A stretch of 64,000 nucleotides of DNA. Origin: Pseudorasbora parva (Eukaryota > Chordata > Actinopteri > Cypriniformes > Gobionidae). Position numbers and translations under genes: made by a program. Of this stretch, positions 11,081 to 23,063 are shown one piece after another; the stretch's first letter is position 1, and every line of letters starts with the position of its first letter. Below the pieces are notes generated by a model, which saw only the letters and a program-made list of their open reading frames with translations, was not told the origin of the DNA and did no database searches. The stretch covers positions 131,501-195,500 of the forward strand of contig NW_027125105.1 of the NCBI RefSeq assembly GCF_024679245.1. The letters run 5' to 3'.

Positions 11081-11467
11081 GTAAGACTTTAATTAGTGAG
11101 ATGGCCACACATACAAAAATATTTGACTTGATAAGGAAATAATTATAGTTTAAAAAAAAAAATAGGGTCACAGAAACTATTAAAATTAAAATTGTTTTGA
11201 TTATACCACAAATAATTAAGACCACATCACCCATCCGTTCTCCAAACCACTTGTTCAATATAGAGATGCTGGAGCTTATCCCAGTATCTCTTGTGGTAAA
11301 TCTGATAGGTGACCAGTTCATCTCATCTCTAGGCTGCATATTTGACATACAGCTTCTAAATTAGATTCTATATAGATAAAATATATAATTATTATTTAAC
11401 ATGCAAACAAGTTATGCATAGTTGACTTGAGTTAAGTTGTCATTATGTTGTCATTGTTCTTTTTCAG

Positions 11468-11512
11468 ACTGACTGATCAGAGCACGACCTGCATCTTCTG
11501 CTGCACGCCTTG
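11468..11512 (+). other. Candidate 5' UTR exon
   Basis: CTTTTTCAG precedes the segment and CCTTG/GTCAGTG follows, a weaker donor. Another acceptor-like TTTTTTAG precedes 11626, and ATTAAA occurs near 11706, so a short transcript ending here is an alternative. Confidence 0.28.
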
Positions 11513-12019
11513 GTCAGTGTTAATATGGTTTAGAGTAATATTTTTTAAAAAGTATTTCATCACACCATCATAATTGTAGTTCCTGTGACCTAATATGTCC
11601 GTTTCTATTTGTGTTTCTTTTTTAGGTTCCTTGTGTCTTGCTGTTTTCCACGGGGAGCAGTTCATTAGTTCTTTCTACTCTTTTTACTTAAAGAAAAAAA
11701 AACACATTAAAGCTGTTATTGTAGTTTTTTAATCATCTTTCTTTTAAATAGAGCATTTTATTTTTTTATTTTAATAGACAGTTCTTTTTTTCTTTTTTCT
11801 TTTAAATTACATTTATAAATCTAACTAGTTATTTTTCTGGTTATTCTTTGTTATACTCTCATACAGTTCATTTGACTATACTTTCATTGTTGCTTTCTTT
11901 ATAAAAAAAAAAAAAAAAAAAAAAAAAACACAAATACACAGTATAAATCTAGCATTACACTTTTATTGCTGTTTAACTGTTTTTTCTACCTGAGAGTACT
12001 GCAGGTTTTCTCTTTTCAG

Positions 12020-12053
12020 GTTCAACAGCTGTTACATCGGGAGAACTTTAAAA
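12020..12053 (+). other. Candidate 5' UTR exon next to the coding exon
   Basis: TCTCTTTTCAG lies before it and TTTAAAA/GTAAGCC after. It is 34 bases with no ATG. It would join to the coding exon that begins at 12273. Confidence 0.38.
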
Positions 12054-12273
12054 GTAAGCCCCTATCAAAGTGAGATTGTCCTGTTCAAAGGAATGTGACT
12101 AATAAAGAAGGGTATTTCAATATGCATTACTTGAGGATTAAAAATAAATCAATGGTTACTTTTGATGATATGATGGTTTTTATAGTTACCTCACTCAAAT
12201 GAGTTAATCAGATAGTTTTGTCAAGAACAATTTTTTTTGGTCTAATTTCTTTTATTTCTTGATATTTTAAAGG

Positions 12274-12654
12274 ATGCCGCGCAAAGGAAAGAGATCTCGG
12301 GCTCAACAAATGCGTTGGCAAAAGGAGGACCTGAAGGATCAACCCTCCACGACTAACAAGGTACTGTTGATGTTGTCAAATTACATACTCATTCATTCTC
12401 TCACACACTATTGCTATCACTCTCTCTCACTATCACTCTCACACACCATCACTCTGACACTCACTTACTCTCTCACTCATTTATTCATTCTCACACTCGC
12501 TCATTCTTACACTCAGATACATTCAATCAGTCACTCACACACTTATTCATTCTCTCTCTCTCACGCACACACACACACTTATTCTTACACACACACACAC
12601 ACACACACACAGACACACACTTATTCTTACACACACACACACACATACACTTAT

Positions 12655-12726
<72 letters not shown>

Positions 12727-12760
12727 ATTCTTACACACACACACACACACACTTATTAAT

Positions 12761-12810
<50 letters not shown>

Positions 12811-12865
12811 ATTCTCTCTCTCACTCACACACACACACACACTTATTCTCTCACACACACAATTA

Positions 12866-12905
<40 letters not shown>

Positions 12906-15900
12906 CTTATTCGTTCTCTCTTTTATTCTCTCAATTATTTATTTACAGGTTGAACAGGCAAGCACTGCGGCTGCTGTACCTCAGTTTTCGGGTCGAATGT
13001 TCGCGGAAGGTAGGGTTTTGTCTGTGCAGGCGTCTCATTGCCAGAACGATGTTAGATATGATGTTTTCTCCAGGAATCATCAGTGCACGTGCGTCGCGTT
13101 GACATTCCTGGCTAATCAAAATGAAGGGATTTCGTTTCAAACGCCGGACCTCGATAGAGTTTTAGAGGACGGGGACGCGTTGTACGTCGGCGTTAAAATG
13201 CAGCTTCTTGCTGAAGGGCGATTTAATAACGATCATCTCTCTATGGAGGAAGTACCGGTGAGCGTGTCGTCGTTTAACCGAGCACATCAGGTACTGAAGT
13301 CTGAAGTGATGATGGGATATCTACGAGCCAGAGGGACCCCTGACATGGAAGGGTGGTGGATTCCTCTCACTGAAAGACTGCAGTGCCTCACTACAGATGT
13401 TAGCCATGCACTTCTGATCGTTTCTCCAGAGTGCATCGCGGTGTTCAGAGACCGATGTGGAAGGTATGGATTTTTTGATTCGCACTCACGAACTGCAGAA
13501 GGCTTGCCCCATCCAACCGGTCATGGAACTGCAGTCATGTTGACTTTTACCCACCTGGGTGATATGATTGACAGACTCCTGAAGGTCTTCCAGGATCGTG
13601 GAGATAAAACAAACTATGAATTCATGCCAGTGTCATTCGAAACCGAGCAGCAGTCTGGGCGACTACCTTCACCATCGGTTTCTGAACAGGCATCGAAAGT
13701 GACGTTAGCTCCACCCGAACCAGAAACAAATGTTGGAGCCAAAGTAAATCGTGTTAGCTCTGGAACGAAAAAACAGGACACGATAGATAAAAGAAATAAA
13801 CATAGGCGAAGAAAAGAAATCCGCAAAACTTTAAAAAATTCAAAACAATCTAGTGAATATAAGGAAACGACACCATCTTATTCAATCAAACAACATAAAA
13901 AAAGGGACTATGACAGACAGCGGTACGTCACTTCTTTACAATATCAAACAAATAAAAAAGCATCGACTAGGATAAAGTATAATCAGGATGCTCGCATCCG
14001 AAGCAAAAAGAAAAATTACATGGTTAGCCGGTATAGGACGGATACTCTTTTCCAGAGTAAAATGAAAGCGTACGTGGTTAAACGATACAGCACAGATACT
14101 CTATTCCAAAATAAAATGAAAGCGTACGTGGTTAAACGATACAGCACAGATACTCTATTCCAAAATAAAATGAAAGCGTACGTGGTTAGACGGTACAATA
14201 CGGATACTCTGTACCAGAGTAAAATGAAAGAGTACATGCTTACGCGATATAGGACGGATACTCTGTTCCAGAGTAAAATGAAAGCGTACATGGCTAAGCG
14301 ATATGCGGGTGACCCGGAGTTTAGAGCACATCACATCCTGCGATGTACGTTGCGCAAAACGGAAAAATGCGTCGGTGATGTCTCATATCGGATCCTGCAT
14401 CGGTTGCAATGCGCACTCAGGATTAAAAGGAAATACAAACCGTACATCTGCTTTAGCCAGGAAACACCACAGCCTTTGGTTGGCCAAGCGATTGAGAGTG
14501 CCATTGTTGGCCAAGCGATTGAGAGTGCCATTAATGCATTCCGATGCAAGATTCGACATGGGCCAACACATGTCTGCACCGTCTGTCACAGAGCCCTTTT
14601 TCCAGATCAGGTCAAGGCCTGTAACAGAGCGAATTACGTAAAAAACGTTCAAGTTGCCGCGTCTTGCTTGACCGGGAAGTATGTCCACGCCTGTGATCGT
14701 GCCTGCTCAAGTCCATGCGTCGTTCCGCTTGAGAGAACAGAGGAGTGGATTTGCCACACGTGTGACAGCCATCTTAAAAGAGGCCACATGTCTTCGATCG
14801 CAGCAGCTAACCGACTGGAATTGCCACCCATCCCGGCGGAACTGCTCCAATTGAATGTCCTCGAACGCCAACTCGTCGCAAAAATTTTACCGTTTGCTAA
14901 AATAATTGCTTTGCCCAAGGGAAGGCAGCGAGCGGTGCATGGCTCTGTTGTTTGTGTGCCCTCTGAAGTGGAGAAGACGGTTAACTCCCTCCCAAGACCT
15001 AGCAGTGAGTCCCAGCTGCTGCAGGTCAAGCTTAAGAGACACATAAATTTCAAAGGTTATCAGCACTTTCTTACCGTTGACATGCGTAACGTGCTTTCAG
15101 CTTTAGCGACGCTGAAAGCGATACATTCCGAGTACCGGGACATCTCCATAAGAGAAACGGCGACGTTCAACTTAGACAACGAAAACGACGACGATAGGGA
15201 GCAAGAACAACAACCGGTCGATGTTGCCGAGCGGGACGAGCAAAACGTTAGTGTAGAGGAAAAGGACGAACTCCGACCGGGTCTCACGTTAGACACGTGT
15301 ATGCAGCCGCCTGACATCGCGCAAGAGATCATGTCGTACGGCGAGGGGGTTTTTAGCATCGCGCCTGCGCAAGGACAAAAGCCTGTCGGGTTTTTCAAGA
15401 TCCCTAAGCTGGAAGCCATGGCGTTCCCCGTTCAATTTCCGACCGGACAGAACACAATCGACGAGGCGAGACAAGTATCCATAAGTCCGAGTATGTATTT
15501 CAACGTCCGATTGTTCGGCGTGGATACTCGTTTCGCCAAAGATCAGAGCTACCTTTTCTTCGCGCAGTTTGTGACGGAAACGCAACTGGCTAGAAACAGC
15601 ATGTCTATCCAGTTGCGAAAAGGTAAACCGGTAACTAGAGATGGCAGACGAATTTCAAACAAGCTGCTTCAAGATAATCGCGAAATCGAGCGCTTAGTCC
15701 ACAACAGAGACGCCACGCGTTTTATGCAACCGTTGAGAGGCTCTCCAGCTTACTGGGAGAAAACTTTGAGAGATCTGCAGGCTATGATTAGACAGTTAGG
15801 GAAGCCGACGTTTTTTTGCACGTTCAGCGCAGCCGAAATGCGATGGCCTGAAATCATAACCGCGATCAAGGCCCAGCAAGGTGAACAAATCGACTTTTCC

Positions 15901-18900
15901 GATCTCGACTGGAACACGAAATGCGACGTGCTCCGTAGCAACCCCGTCACGGTAATGCGCATGTTTGAGAAACGCGTCGACGCGCTCATGACTCATCTGC
16001 TGTTGTCGCCCGCCGAACCCATCGGTAAAGTCGAGGACTACTTTTACAGGGTTGAGTTTCAAGCTAGAGGAAGCCCACATATCCATCTCCTTGCTTGGAT
16101 AAAGGATGCGCCGGAGTTTGAGAGCGAACAGGATAAGGAAGTGTGCGACTTTATCGACCGCTACATATCCTGCCGGTTGCCCGATTCCGACTCTGATCCT
16201 GAGCTTCATCGCATCGTCACCGAAGTTCAGCTTCACAGCCGGAATCACTCCAAATCTTGCAAGAAGGGAAATGTATTATGTAGATTTGGCTTCCCTAAGC
16301 TACCGGTGACTAGCACCACGATAACTCGTCCGCGACCGCCACGTCCCGAAGAAGAGGACGACGACGACGCGTCGGGAAGCTGCATGTTTGCGCCCCAAAA
16401 CGGTAACGCTCGTCCCCAACCGCTGAACCCCGTCGACGAACAGAAGCGCAAAGACGACCGAAAAAGGGCGAAGCGACGCGCGGCCGAACTAAAAGCGATG
16501 AGCGACGCCAAAGACAAACTCAAGCCGGTGTGGGATTTGTTGAACGATCCCCCAGCCTCCTTCAACAGCCTGTCAGAGCTGCTGGCCCAGTGTAAAATGA
16601 GCGCGGACGATTACGCTAATTCCGTCGAGGCACTGTCCAATAACAACGTGATTTTGCTGAAGCGTGAGCCAAAGGAGGCTTGGGTGAACGGATACAATCC
16701 CGATTTGTTGAGGGCATGGAACGCCAACATGGACATTCAGTACGTTATTGATGCTTTTAGCTGCATCATGTACATGTTGTCGTACATTTCCAAGCCGGAG
16801 CACGAAATGGGCGAAATGCTAAAGAACGTCGTCAAGCAAGTGCGCGAAAGTAACGTGAACGAGGAGGACGAAATGAAGCACATAATGCAGGCGTACTCCA
16901 AACATAGGCAGGTAAGCGCGCAGGAGTCCGTGGCGCGAACATGCAGCTTACCGTTAAAGAAGTGTTCGCGAAGCGTCGTGTTCGTACCGACCGACGACGA
17001 CGCACTTAAGATGAGTCTCCCGATTAGCGCGCTACTAAATAAAGATCCCGATTCAGAGGACGTCTGGATGTCGGGGATCATCGATAAATACAGAGCAAGG
17101 CCTCGAACCCGAGAGTTCGAGATCATGTGTCTGGCCGATTTCGTTTCCGAATGCCGCATCGTTTACGGTCAACAAACGAAAGGGAAAAATGTTCACCGGC
17201 TGCTAAACGGTATGGGCTATTTCCAAAAAAGAAGCGTCGGTAAGCCTGCGGTTATTAGGTACGCGCGATTCTCAAAAGAAAAACAACCCGAAAAATTTTA
17301 CGGTAGATTAGTCAAACTTTACATGCCCCATCGTTCCAACGAACAGTTAAAACCTCATCGATTTCCAACGTATGAGCAGTTTTACACTAGCGCATCCGTG
17401 GAGCTACCCACACACCCGGGTCTCCTGATGCCTGTTCGTGCCATCGTGCAAGCACGCCAAGAGAAATTCGAGAAAAACAGCGAAGAAGTCGACAAGGCGT
17501 TCGATCAGCTGCAACAGCAGGGACCGTCCGAGAACGCGTGGACTGCTTTTGCACCTGAAGTCGAAGTCGACCGCTTGGAGTGCGTTGCGGAACGAGAAGA
17601 CGTTAATCCGGAGGGGGAGAGTGCTGTACAAGACGATGTTCCAGAATACCGCATTCTGGAACACGGGGACGGAGTTGTACCGCAAGTAGAGGAACCCCAG
17701 ATGAGTGCCGAATTCGTTAGGGCGTTGTTTCGAAGTCTCAACGAGACGCAGGCAGCCATATTTTACACTGTCTGCCAGTGGTGTCAGCAGCGCGTGTGGG
17801 GTCAAAATCCAGAACCGTTTTACTACTTCGTATCGGGTGGTGCGGGTTGTGGCAAATCGCACGTCATCAAGTGCATCTACACGGAAGCGTCGAAAATTTT
17901 GAGACAACTGCCTCAAATCCGAGAGGAAGGGGATCTCTCCGTGCCCACGGTAATCTTGAGCGCGTTTACTGGAACGGCAGCGTACAATATTTCGGGCAAA
18001 ACGCTGCATTCCTTTCTAAAACTCCCGCGGAACCTGAAACCGCCGTATCAGGGACTCGGGAATGCTCTAGATGAGCTGCGAGCTGTATTGCGCGACGTCC
18101 AAATTCTAATCATTGATGAAATCTCCATGATTTCAAAGGATCTTTTTGCCTACGTAAACTGGAGATTTCAGCAAATCAAAGGCAGCAAGAAACCTTTCGG
18201 TGGGGTCTCTGTTCTCGCGGTGGGTGACTTTTACCAACTGCCACCTCTGGGTAAAGCCAAACCACTGTGCGTCTTCGAAGAGGATGTTTTGGACTTCTGG
18301 AAAGACCATTTCCAGATGATTACCCTCACAGAGATCATGCGTCAGAAAGAGGACCTTGCTTTTGCCCAGCTTTTGAACCGGCTGCGTGTTAAGCCCAAGT
18401 CCGGCGACCTCCGAGAAGCCGATAGAGCGTTGCTACTTCAGGCCGTGAAGAACCCCGAAGACTGCCCGTGTGATGCACTGCACATATTTGCCACAAACAA
18501 GGAAGTCCACAGACACAACTCCGAAACAATCGACGCTCTTCACACTGACATCGTCATCGTAAACGCCGAAGACTACAGGAAGGACCCGAGGACGGGAGGG
18601 ATGAAGAGGCAAATGAAGCCCGTCGTTGGGAAAAAAACCGACCTGCTCGACACCGTTAAAATTGCGCTGGGAGCGCGCATAATGGTGACCAGGAACCTGG
18701 ACGTTGAGGAGGGACTCGTGAACGGATCATTCGGGAAGGTTTCAAATATTGTCCGTAAGACAAAAGATGGAACCGAGACCGTTCAGATGCTTGGACTGAC
18801 GCTGGACAACCCCAACGCCGGCAAGAATCACCGCAGAAAGGTGCAAGGTGAAGACGACGACCTGGTGTACATCGAGAGGTCCGAGGAAAGCCTGAGGAAA

Positions 18901-19863
18901 GGAGTGGTTCGTCGCCAGTTCCCCATCAAGTTGGCCTACGCCTGCACGGCTCACAAAGTTCAAGGGATGACCATGCAGAGTGCCGTAGTGTCGCTTAAGA
19001 TTTTCGAGCCGGGAATGGCCTACGTCGCGCTCAGCAGGACGACCTCGCTCCGTGGACTGCACATCACGGACTTCAACGAGAAAAAGATTTATGCTGATTC
19101 TGCGGTCACGGCCTCGTTACGGAATATGACACGAGCGTCGTTTGGCGGAATCATGCCGCTTTTACAGAAGACGAGGGAGACTGAAGTGGATCAACACTTC
19201 AAAATCGTCCATCACAACACGGAGGGACTGTCATCCCACATCGAGGATATCCGAAGACACCACGAACTGCTTTTGGCAGATATTCTTTGCATGACGGAAA
19301 CTCACCTGACCGGATCGTTCATTTCACCCCATCTGCAACTGCAAGGATACAACGCATTTATGCGAAATAGGCAAGTCTCCTACTCGACGCACCAAGAAAT
19401 TGCAAAGAAAGATGGAGGTGGCGTTGTCATATTTTGTAAAGAGCATATTTCAGCTCAGCCTCGGCAATTTATACAAAATGTGACCGATCTGGAGTTTGTC
19501 GTCATCAAAGTGGATAGTCCCGTCCAATTGACGATCGCCGCCGTCTACCGGCCACCGAGCTATAGTCTCAAAGACTTTTTGGACAATGTGAAGAGCCTTT
19601 TAGATTATTTGGAGATAGCGGAAAAACATCCCGTCATTGTCTGTGGCGACTTCAACGAGGACCTCTTGGGTACAGGGAAAAAAGCGGTTTTGGAATTGTT
19701 CCAGTCAAAGGGATACGCGCAACTGATCACCACAGCAACGACCAAAAAACGCACACTCCTGGATCACATCTACATCTCTCATCCGGATTTGTGCCTTCAG
19801 GCTGGTGTGTTACATAGTTATCATAGCTATCATAACCCGGTGTACTGTATTTTGCGTACGTGA
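12274..19863 (+). CDS. Helentron Rep-helicase-endonuclease protein (two coding exons)
   Basis: The predicted transposition protein has 2,333 residues: exon 12274-12360, intron 12361-12948, exon 12949-19863. The ATG at 12274 encodes a basic start ([15 protein letters not shown]). The splice keeps the frame, and the 16 codons before Met 12997 are open. Domains in order: a papain-fold protease-like region at 12997-13626 (Cys at 13084 or 13090, DSH at 13477-13485, OTU- or C76-like); a basic linker; six 18-residue repeats at 14005-14328; a Cys-rich zinc-binding region at 14569-14790; the Helitron-like N domain; and Rep. Rep has HIH at 16078-16086 and paired tyrosines in YMLSY at 16771-16785, the HUH two-tyrosine nickase arrangement. 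A Pif1-type helicase follows (Walker A 17836-17859, DE at 18115-18120, [18 protein letters not shown]). Last is an endonuclease with NTEGL, TETHL, GDFN (19645-19656), LLDHIY and a terminal YHNPV. Together these would nick, unwind and transfer one DNA strand in the nucleus. The frame is intact. Confidence 0.92.
12361..12948 (+). other. Intron made largely of CA/CT microsatellite
   Basis: The donor is AACAAG/GTACTG and the acceptor TTATTTACAG/GTTGAA. From about 12390 to 12925 the intron is CA and CT dinucleotide repeat broken by CTTATTC. The long open frames through it on both strands (for example 12411-12953) are repeat artefacts. The splice is inferred from consensus plus exact frame continuity. 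Confidence 0.7.
14005..14328 (+). repeat. Six in-frame 54-bp repeats within the Helentron gene
   Basis: The repeats encode the pattern K-K-Y-V-RY-TDTLFQ, 18 residues each, with units beginning at about 14005, 14059, 14113, 14167, 14221 and 14275. Units two and three are identical at DNA level, so one was copied recently. The charged, tyrosine-rich repeat is probably an extended or helical linker; its function is unknown. Confidence 0.85.
14479..14532 (+). repeat. 27-bp in-frame tandem duplication in the Helentron gene
   Basis: Two adjacent 27-base copies encode VGQAIESAI twice, just before the Cys-rich region. The copies are identical, so the duplication is recent and keeps the frame. Confidence 0.85.
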
Positions 19864-20143
19864 GTTTTTGTCGTACATGGCTATTGCGGCGCGCTTAGCT
19901 AGAATCAAAATCAACCCATTGGGCCACTGAATCCGCATTAACGACAACAGATGGGGCAACAGCCTTAGTCCTAATGGGTTGTTATCATAGCTATCAAAAT
20001 GCGGTGTACTGTATTTTGCGTACGTGACTTTGTGTTGTAGATGGCTATTGTTGTGCGTTTAGCTAGTATGCCATACGGAACCAACCCATTGGGCCACTGA
20101 ATCTGCATTAACGACAACAGCTGGGGCAACAGCCTTAGTCCTA
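19818..20143 (+). repeat. 163-bp tandem duplication over the Helentron stop codon
   Basis: The segment beginning GTTATCATAGCTATCA at 19818 recurs at 19981. It carries the final codons and the stop region in both units, and copies of GGCCACTGAATC and TAATGGGTT follow in each. Copy 1 lacks this duplication at 2113-2300, so it arose in this copy or was lost there. It does not alter the protein, because the first stop (19861-19863) comes earlier. Confidence 0.75.
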
Positions 20144-20280
20144 ATGGGTTTGGCGGCGCGTATGGTTGTGTTGAGATGAGTCATACGGAACCATAACATG
20201 GGGCTAGGACAGCCAATGCTATGGGTTGGCGCGTATGGCTGGGTTGCAGTTTGATTGTGCGTTGTACGGTCGGCTCGAGA

Positions 20281-21026
20281 TTTTGTGACGTTCGTAACCA
20301 AAAAAAGCGTATAATGCAAAGTTCGGCTCGTATTAGCGACATATTAGTAGTGCAGCAGCTCCAGGGAGGACACGGCGGCAGCGGCGGATCCAGTGAGGAG
20401 TCATGTGCCAGCTCCAGGGACGACACAGACAGTGGCAGTGAGACACGAGGACAGCAAGGTAAAGCAATACATGGTAATAAACTGTTGTAATTTAATGTTT
20501 GTTGTGATTTTTGACCTTATAATACAAGTTTTAAGTTGAATTTGTGTTCAGTCTGTACGATTTGTGACAATTTGTATTTGATGCATTTTATAAAGTCCCC
20601 TTTTATCCTGTTGTCGATGTGTGCAGGAAGAATTTGGAGACGACAGCAGTGCTGTCTGTGACCGGACATCAGTGCGCAATACCATATGAAGCTAGGTGTT
20701 TAAACATCTCGCTTAAGTCACTGTACCACTGCACATCATAACCACATTTGGAGGAAACTGTTAAATCTAATATTGGTTTTGATGTTTTTCAGAAACCGGC
20801 CATTTGAAGTCTGAGAAGAAGCTGGACACCAATATATGGACTCATTTCTTTCTGCAAGGTTTTCTGGTGAGTTTACTTTTATTTATCTCTTACATTTTTT
20901 TTAGTACTTGTGTTTTTAGTGATCCCAATATTCATTTCTCAATTTCATGCCCAGGGGACGGGACCACATGTGTATGGCGTTGAGGACAACGCTAAAGACT
21001 GAACAAGCACAGCTAGAAGCACAGGG
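20281..21026 (+). other. Exon-like segments, second copy
   Basis: This is the counterpart of the segments in copy 1. A Ser/Gly-rich segment ends at donor CAAG/GTAAAG (20459), an acceptor GTGCAG precedes GAAGAATTTGG, TTTTTCAG precedes AAACCGGCC with later donor CTG/GTGAGT, and GCCCAG precedes GGGACGGG with end donor GGG/GTAAAG. Small deletions relative to copy 1 fall inside segments and introns alike, which suggests no coding constraint. Confidence 0.33.
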
Positions 21027-21179
21027 GTAAAGTATGTCAGCACTGCGGATGTTCATAATCAGGTTTGGTTCATTTAGTTTTAAGGTAATACAAATGCAAA
21101 CAAATAATGTGTAATGCTAAACTGTTTTTTTTTGTCTCCTTGTGTGCATGTGAGTGTGTATGCGTTTGTTATAGACTGC

Positions 21180-21212
21180 GTGTTTGTGTGTGTGTGTGTG
21201 AGTGAGTGAGAG
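21180..21212 (+). repeat. GT microsatellite, second copy
   Basis: The tract is a shorter version of the one in copy 1, in the same flanking context. Confidence 0.85.
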
Positions 21213-21313
21213 AGTGAGTGTTAGATAAAGAATGAATGGAGAGTGAATGTTCCTTTCCAAGGATCGCCACCTTGTCGTTGGTGGAAAGGCTTGTGTGTTC
21301 CAGTGATCCCTAA

Positions 21314-21457
21314 CGGCCGTTTCACACTGCAAGCATGAGCTTCACGTCAGCAAAACAACACACACACTCTGTGTGAATGCACTCTTTGCTTGTCATGCAC
21401 ACTGGAAAACATATACACTGCTCATGCGCTGCTCAAGCTTGCAGTGTGAAACGGCTG
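21314..21457 (+). mobile_element. 144-bp MITE, second copy
   Basis: It has the same inverted ends and length as 3477-3620, flanked by TAA at 21311-21313 and 21458-21460. It shares its position with the first copy, so it is one insertion event later duplicated with the Helentron. Confidence 0.75.
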
Positions 21458-21460
21458 TAA

Positions 21461-22810
21461 GAGTAAGCGGCTTGCTTAAGGGTGAGGTTCCAGACTAAGT
21501 GCGATCCAAATTGCCATTAATTAAATAAAAGTACATTTTGAACATAATTTCATGGTTTTGTCTTTCTTCATCATTTTATAATCAAATATTGTGTGACTGT
21601 TACATGCAAAATTATCCATTCAATTCTCAGTTTCCAACAGGCATACTTGTGCATTACATCAACATCTGACGTTTGTGATAATTTGGTAAATGACCAGCCA
21701 TAGTAATGAAATTGAGAGTCATGTTTAATGCTTATCATCCTTAGATCAACTATAATACATTCCTGGGATTCCTCATGTAAGTGAAACGGTACATATGTCC
21801 ATTTTGTAAATGTATGCTCCTGAATGTGATGGTGAGAAAAAAAATGTTCTGGGTTTAAATCTGATGCTGTATAGTATTTCCTCAGTAAAACTAATTTACC
21901 AGCCTCAATTAACAATACATTTTGAACTACAGAGATCCAGGTATAGTGACAGATGGTCCTTTAAAATGGCTTTTTATATACTCGTTATATACATGTCTGT
22001 GCTTCAAACTAATTTAAAATCACATATCCAATGAGTATTTGTTCAGTGTTCACTGCACAATAAAACATTCATCAGTCTTACTTCATGCTAACAAACTATC
22101 ATTTGACAAATGTAAGACACTACACGTTTGATATTGCTATGGCAGTAATGAGCATGCCCATTCTAAATGGTGTTTTAATCCTGAAGTGTGCATAAATGGA
22201 GACATATTGATAGATTTAGGCATAAACCCAAACAAACATGAAGCTAATAAATATACAATTACAATATAATATGATTTCCATGCATTTTTGGGTCATTTTA
22301 CTGCAATAAAGGATGTTTACAGACCAACCAGGTATGTACAGGCATGTAATACTGTAACAAGTAGAATTAGGTACTGTCCCTTTAAGGCGGACCGTGCGTT
22401 CACTCCGTAGATGGAGCGCGAGCTGTGAGCATCGCGTGTCTCTGATATGTATTTCTCTTTGCTGTTTATTTCTCTTTTCAGTAACGCAGTTGTCAGTAAA
22501 GTGTTGCAAACTGCCCCATGTGAAAAAATTCCTCTCTTTTTTTCCATATTCTGTCCGTCTGAGATGTCGTTACCATGACGCGTTGCTATGGCCCAACATA
22601 ACACACAAACACTCCCAAGTTGAGCTTAACTGCTCATTCTGACACTGCCTCTATTTTCTTTCTTTTGTTACAATTATTCTACTCATAAAAGTAAAACATA
22701 ATGTGTTTGTATCTATAATCCTTTAACATAAGTGTGATCATGCTGTCTGCCTAGGGCAACGGTTGTTTTCTTTTAATACCTATTATCGCCTGATCTTTAC
22801 GTGCAATCTA
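21461..22810 (+). other. Helentron 3' non-coding region, second copy
   Basis: This stretch is near-identical to 3624-4967 of copy 1 and AT-rich. It includes a short promoter-like segment near 22375-22500 (CCCTTTAAGGCGG, GAGCGCGAGCTG, TTTTCAG). No gene is recognised, and the small open frames here are not supported by any domain. Confidence 0.6.
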
Positions 22811-22892
22811 GTGGCGCAGTCAGTTGAGCGGGTGGTTTACGGTGCATCGTTTTGACGTGATTGACACGGCTTCGAATCCGCGTTCGACAGAG
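22811..22892 (+). pseudogene. tRNA-like segment, second copy
   Basis: It has the same A-box and B-box-like motifs as 4968-5040, with an 11-base insertion between them that includes TGATTGACAC. The insertion makes a working tRNA fold unlikely. Confidence 0.42.
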
Positions 22893-23063
22893 TTTGCTCC
22901 TTTCCCTTTTGTCATCAAATATCACACTGGAAAGGTATTTGCTTTCAATAAAAAATGATGGCAATTAACACACACAATCATTGTTGGGCTCTTTTGACTC
23001 AGACTGGTAAATAGCCTTTAAAAATCACACACAATATCATATAGGGTGTGCTTGACATACATG

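Noticed and set aside
12411..12953. 180-codon open frame rich in His, Thr and Ser, and Cys/Val frames on the other strand
   Set aside because: It is a translation of CA/CT microsatellite inside an intron whose borders match splice consensus.
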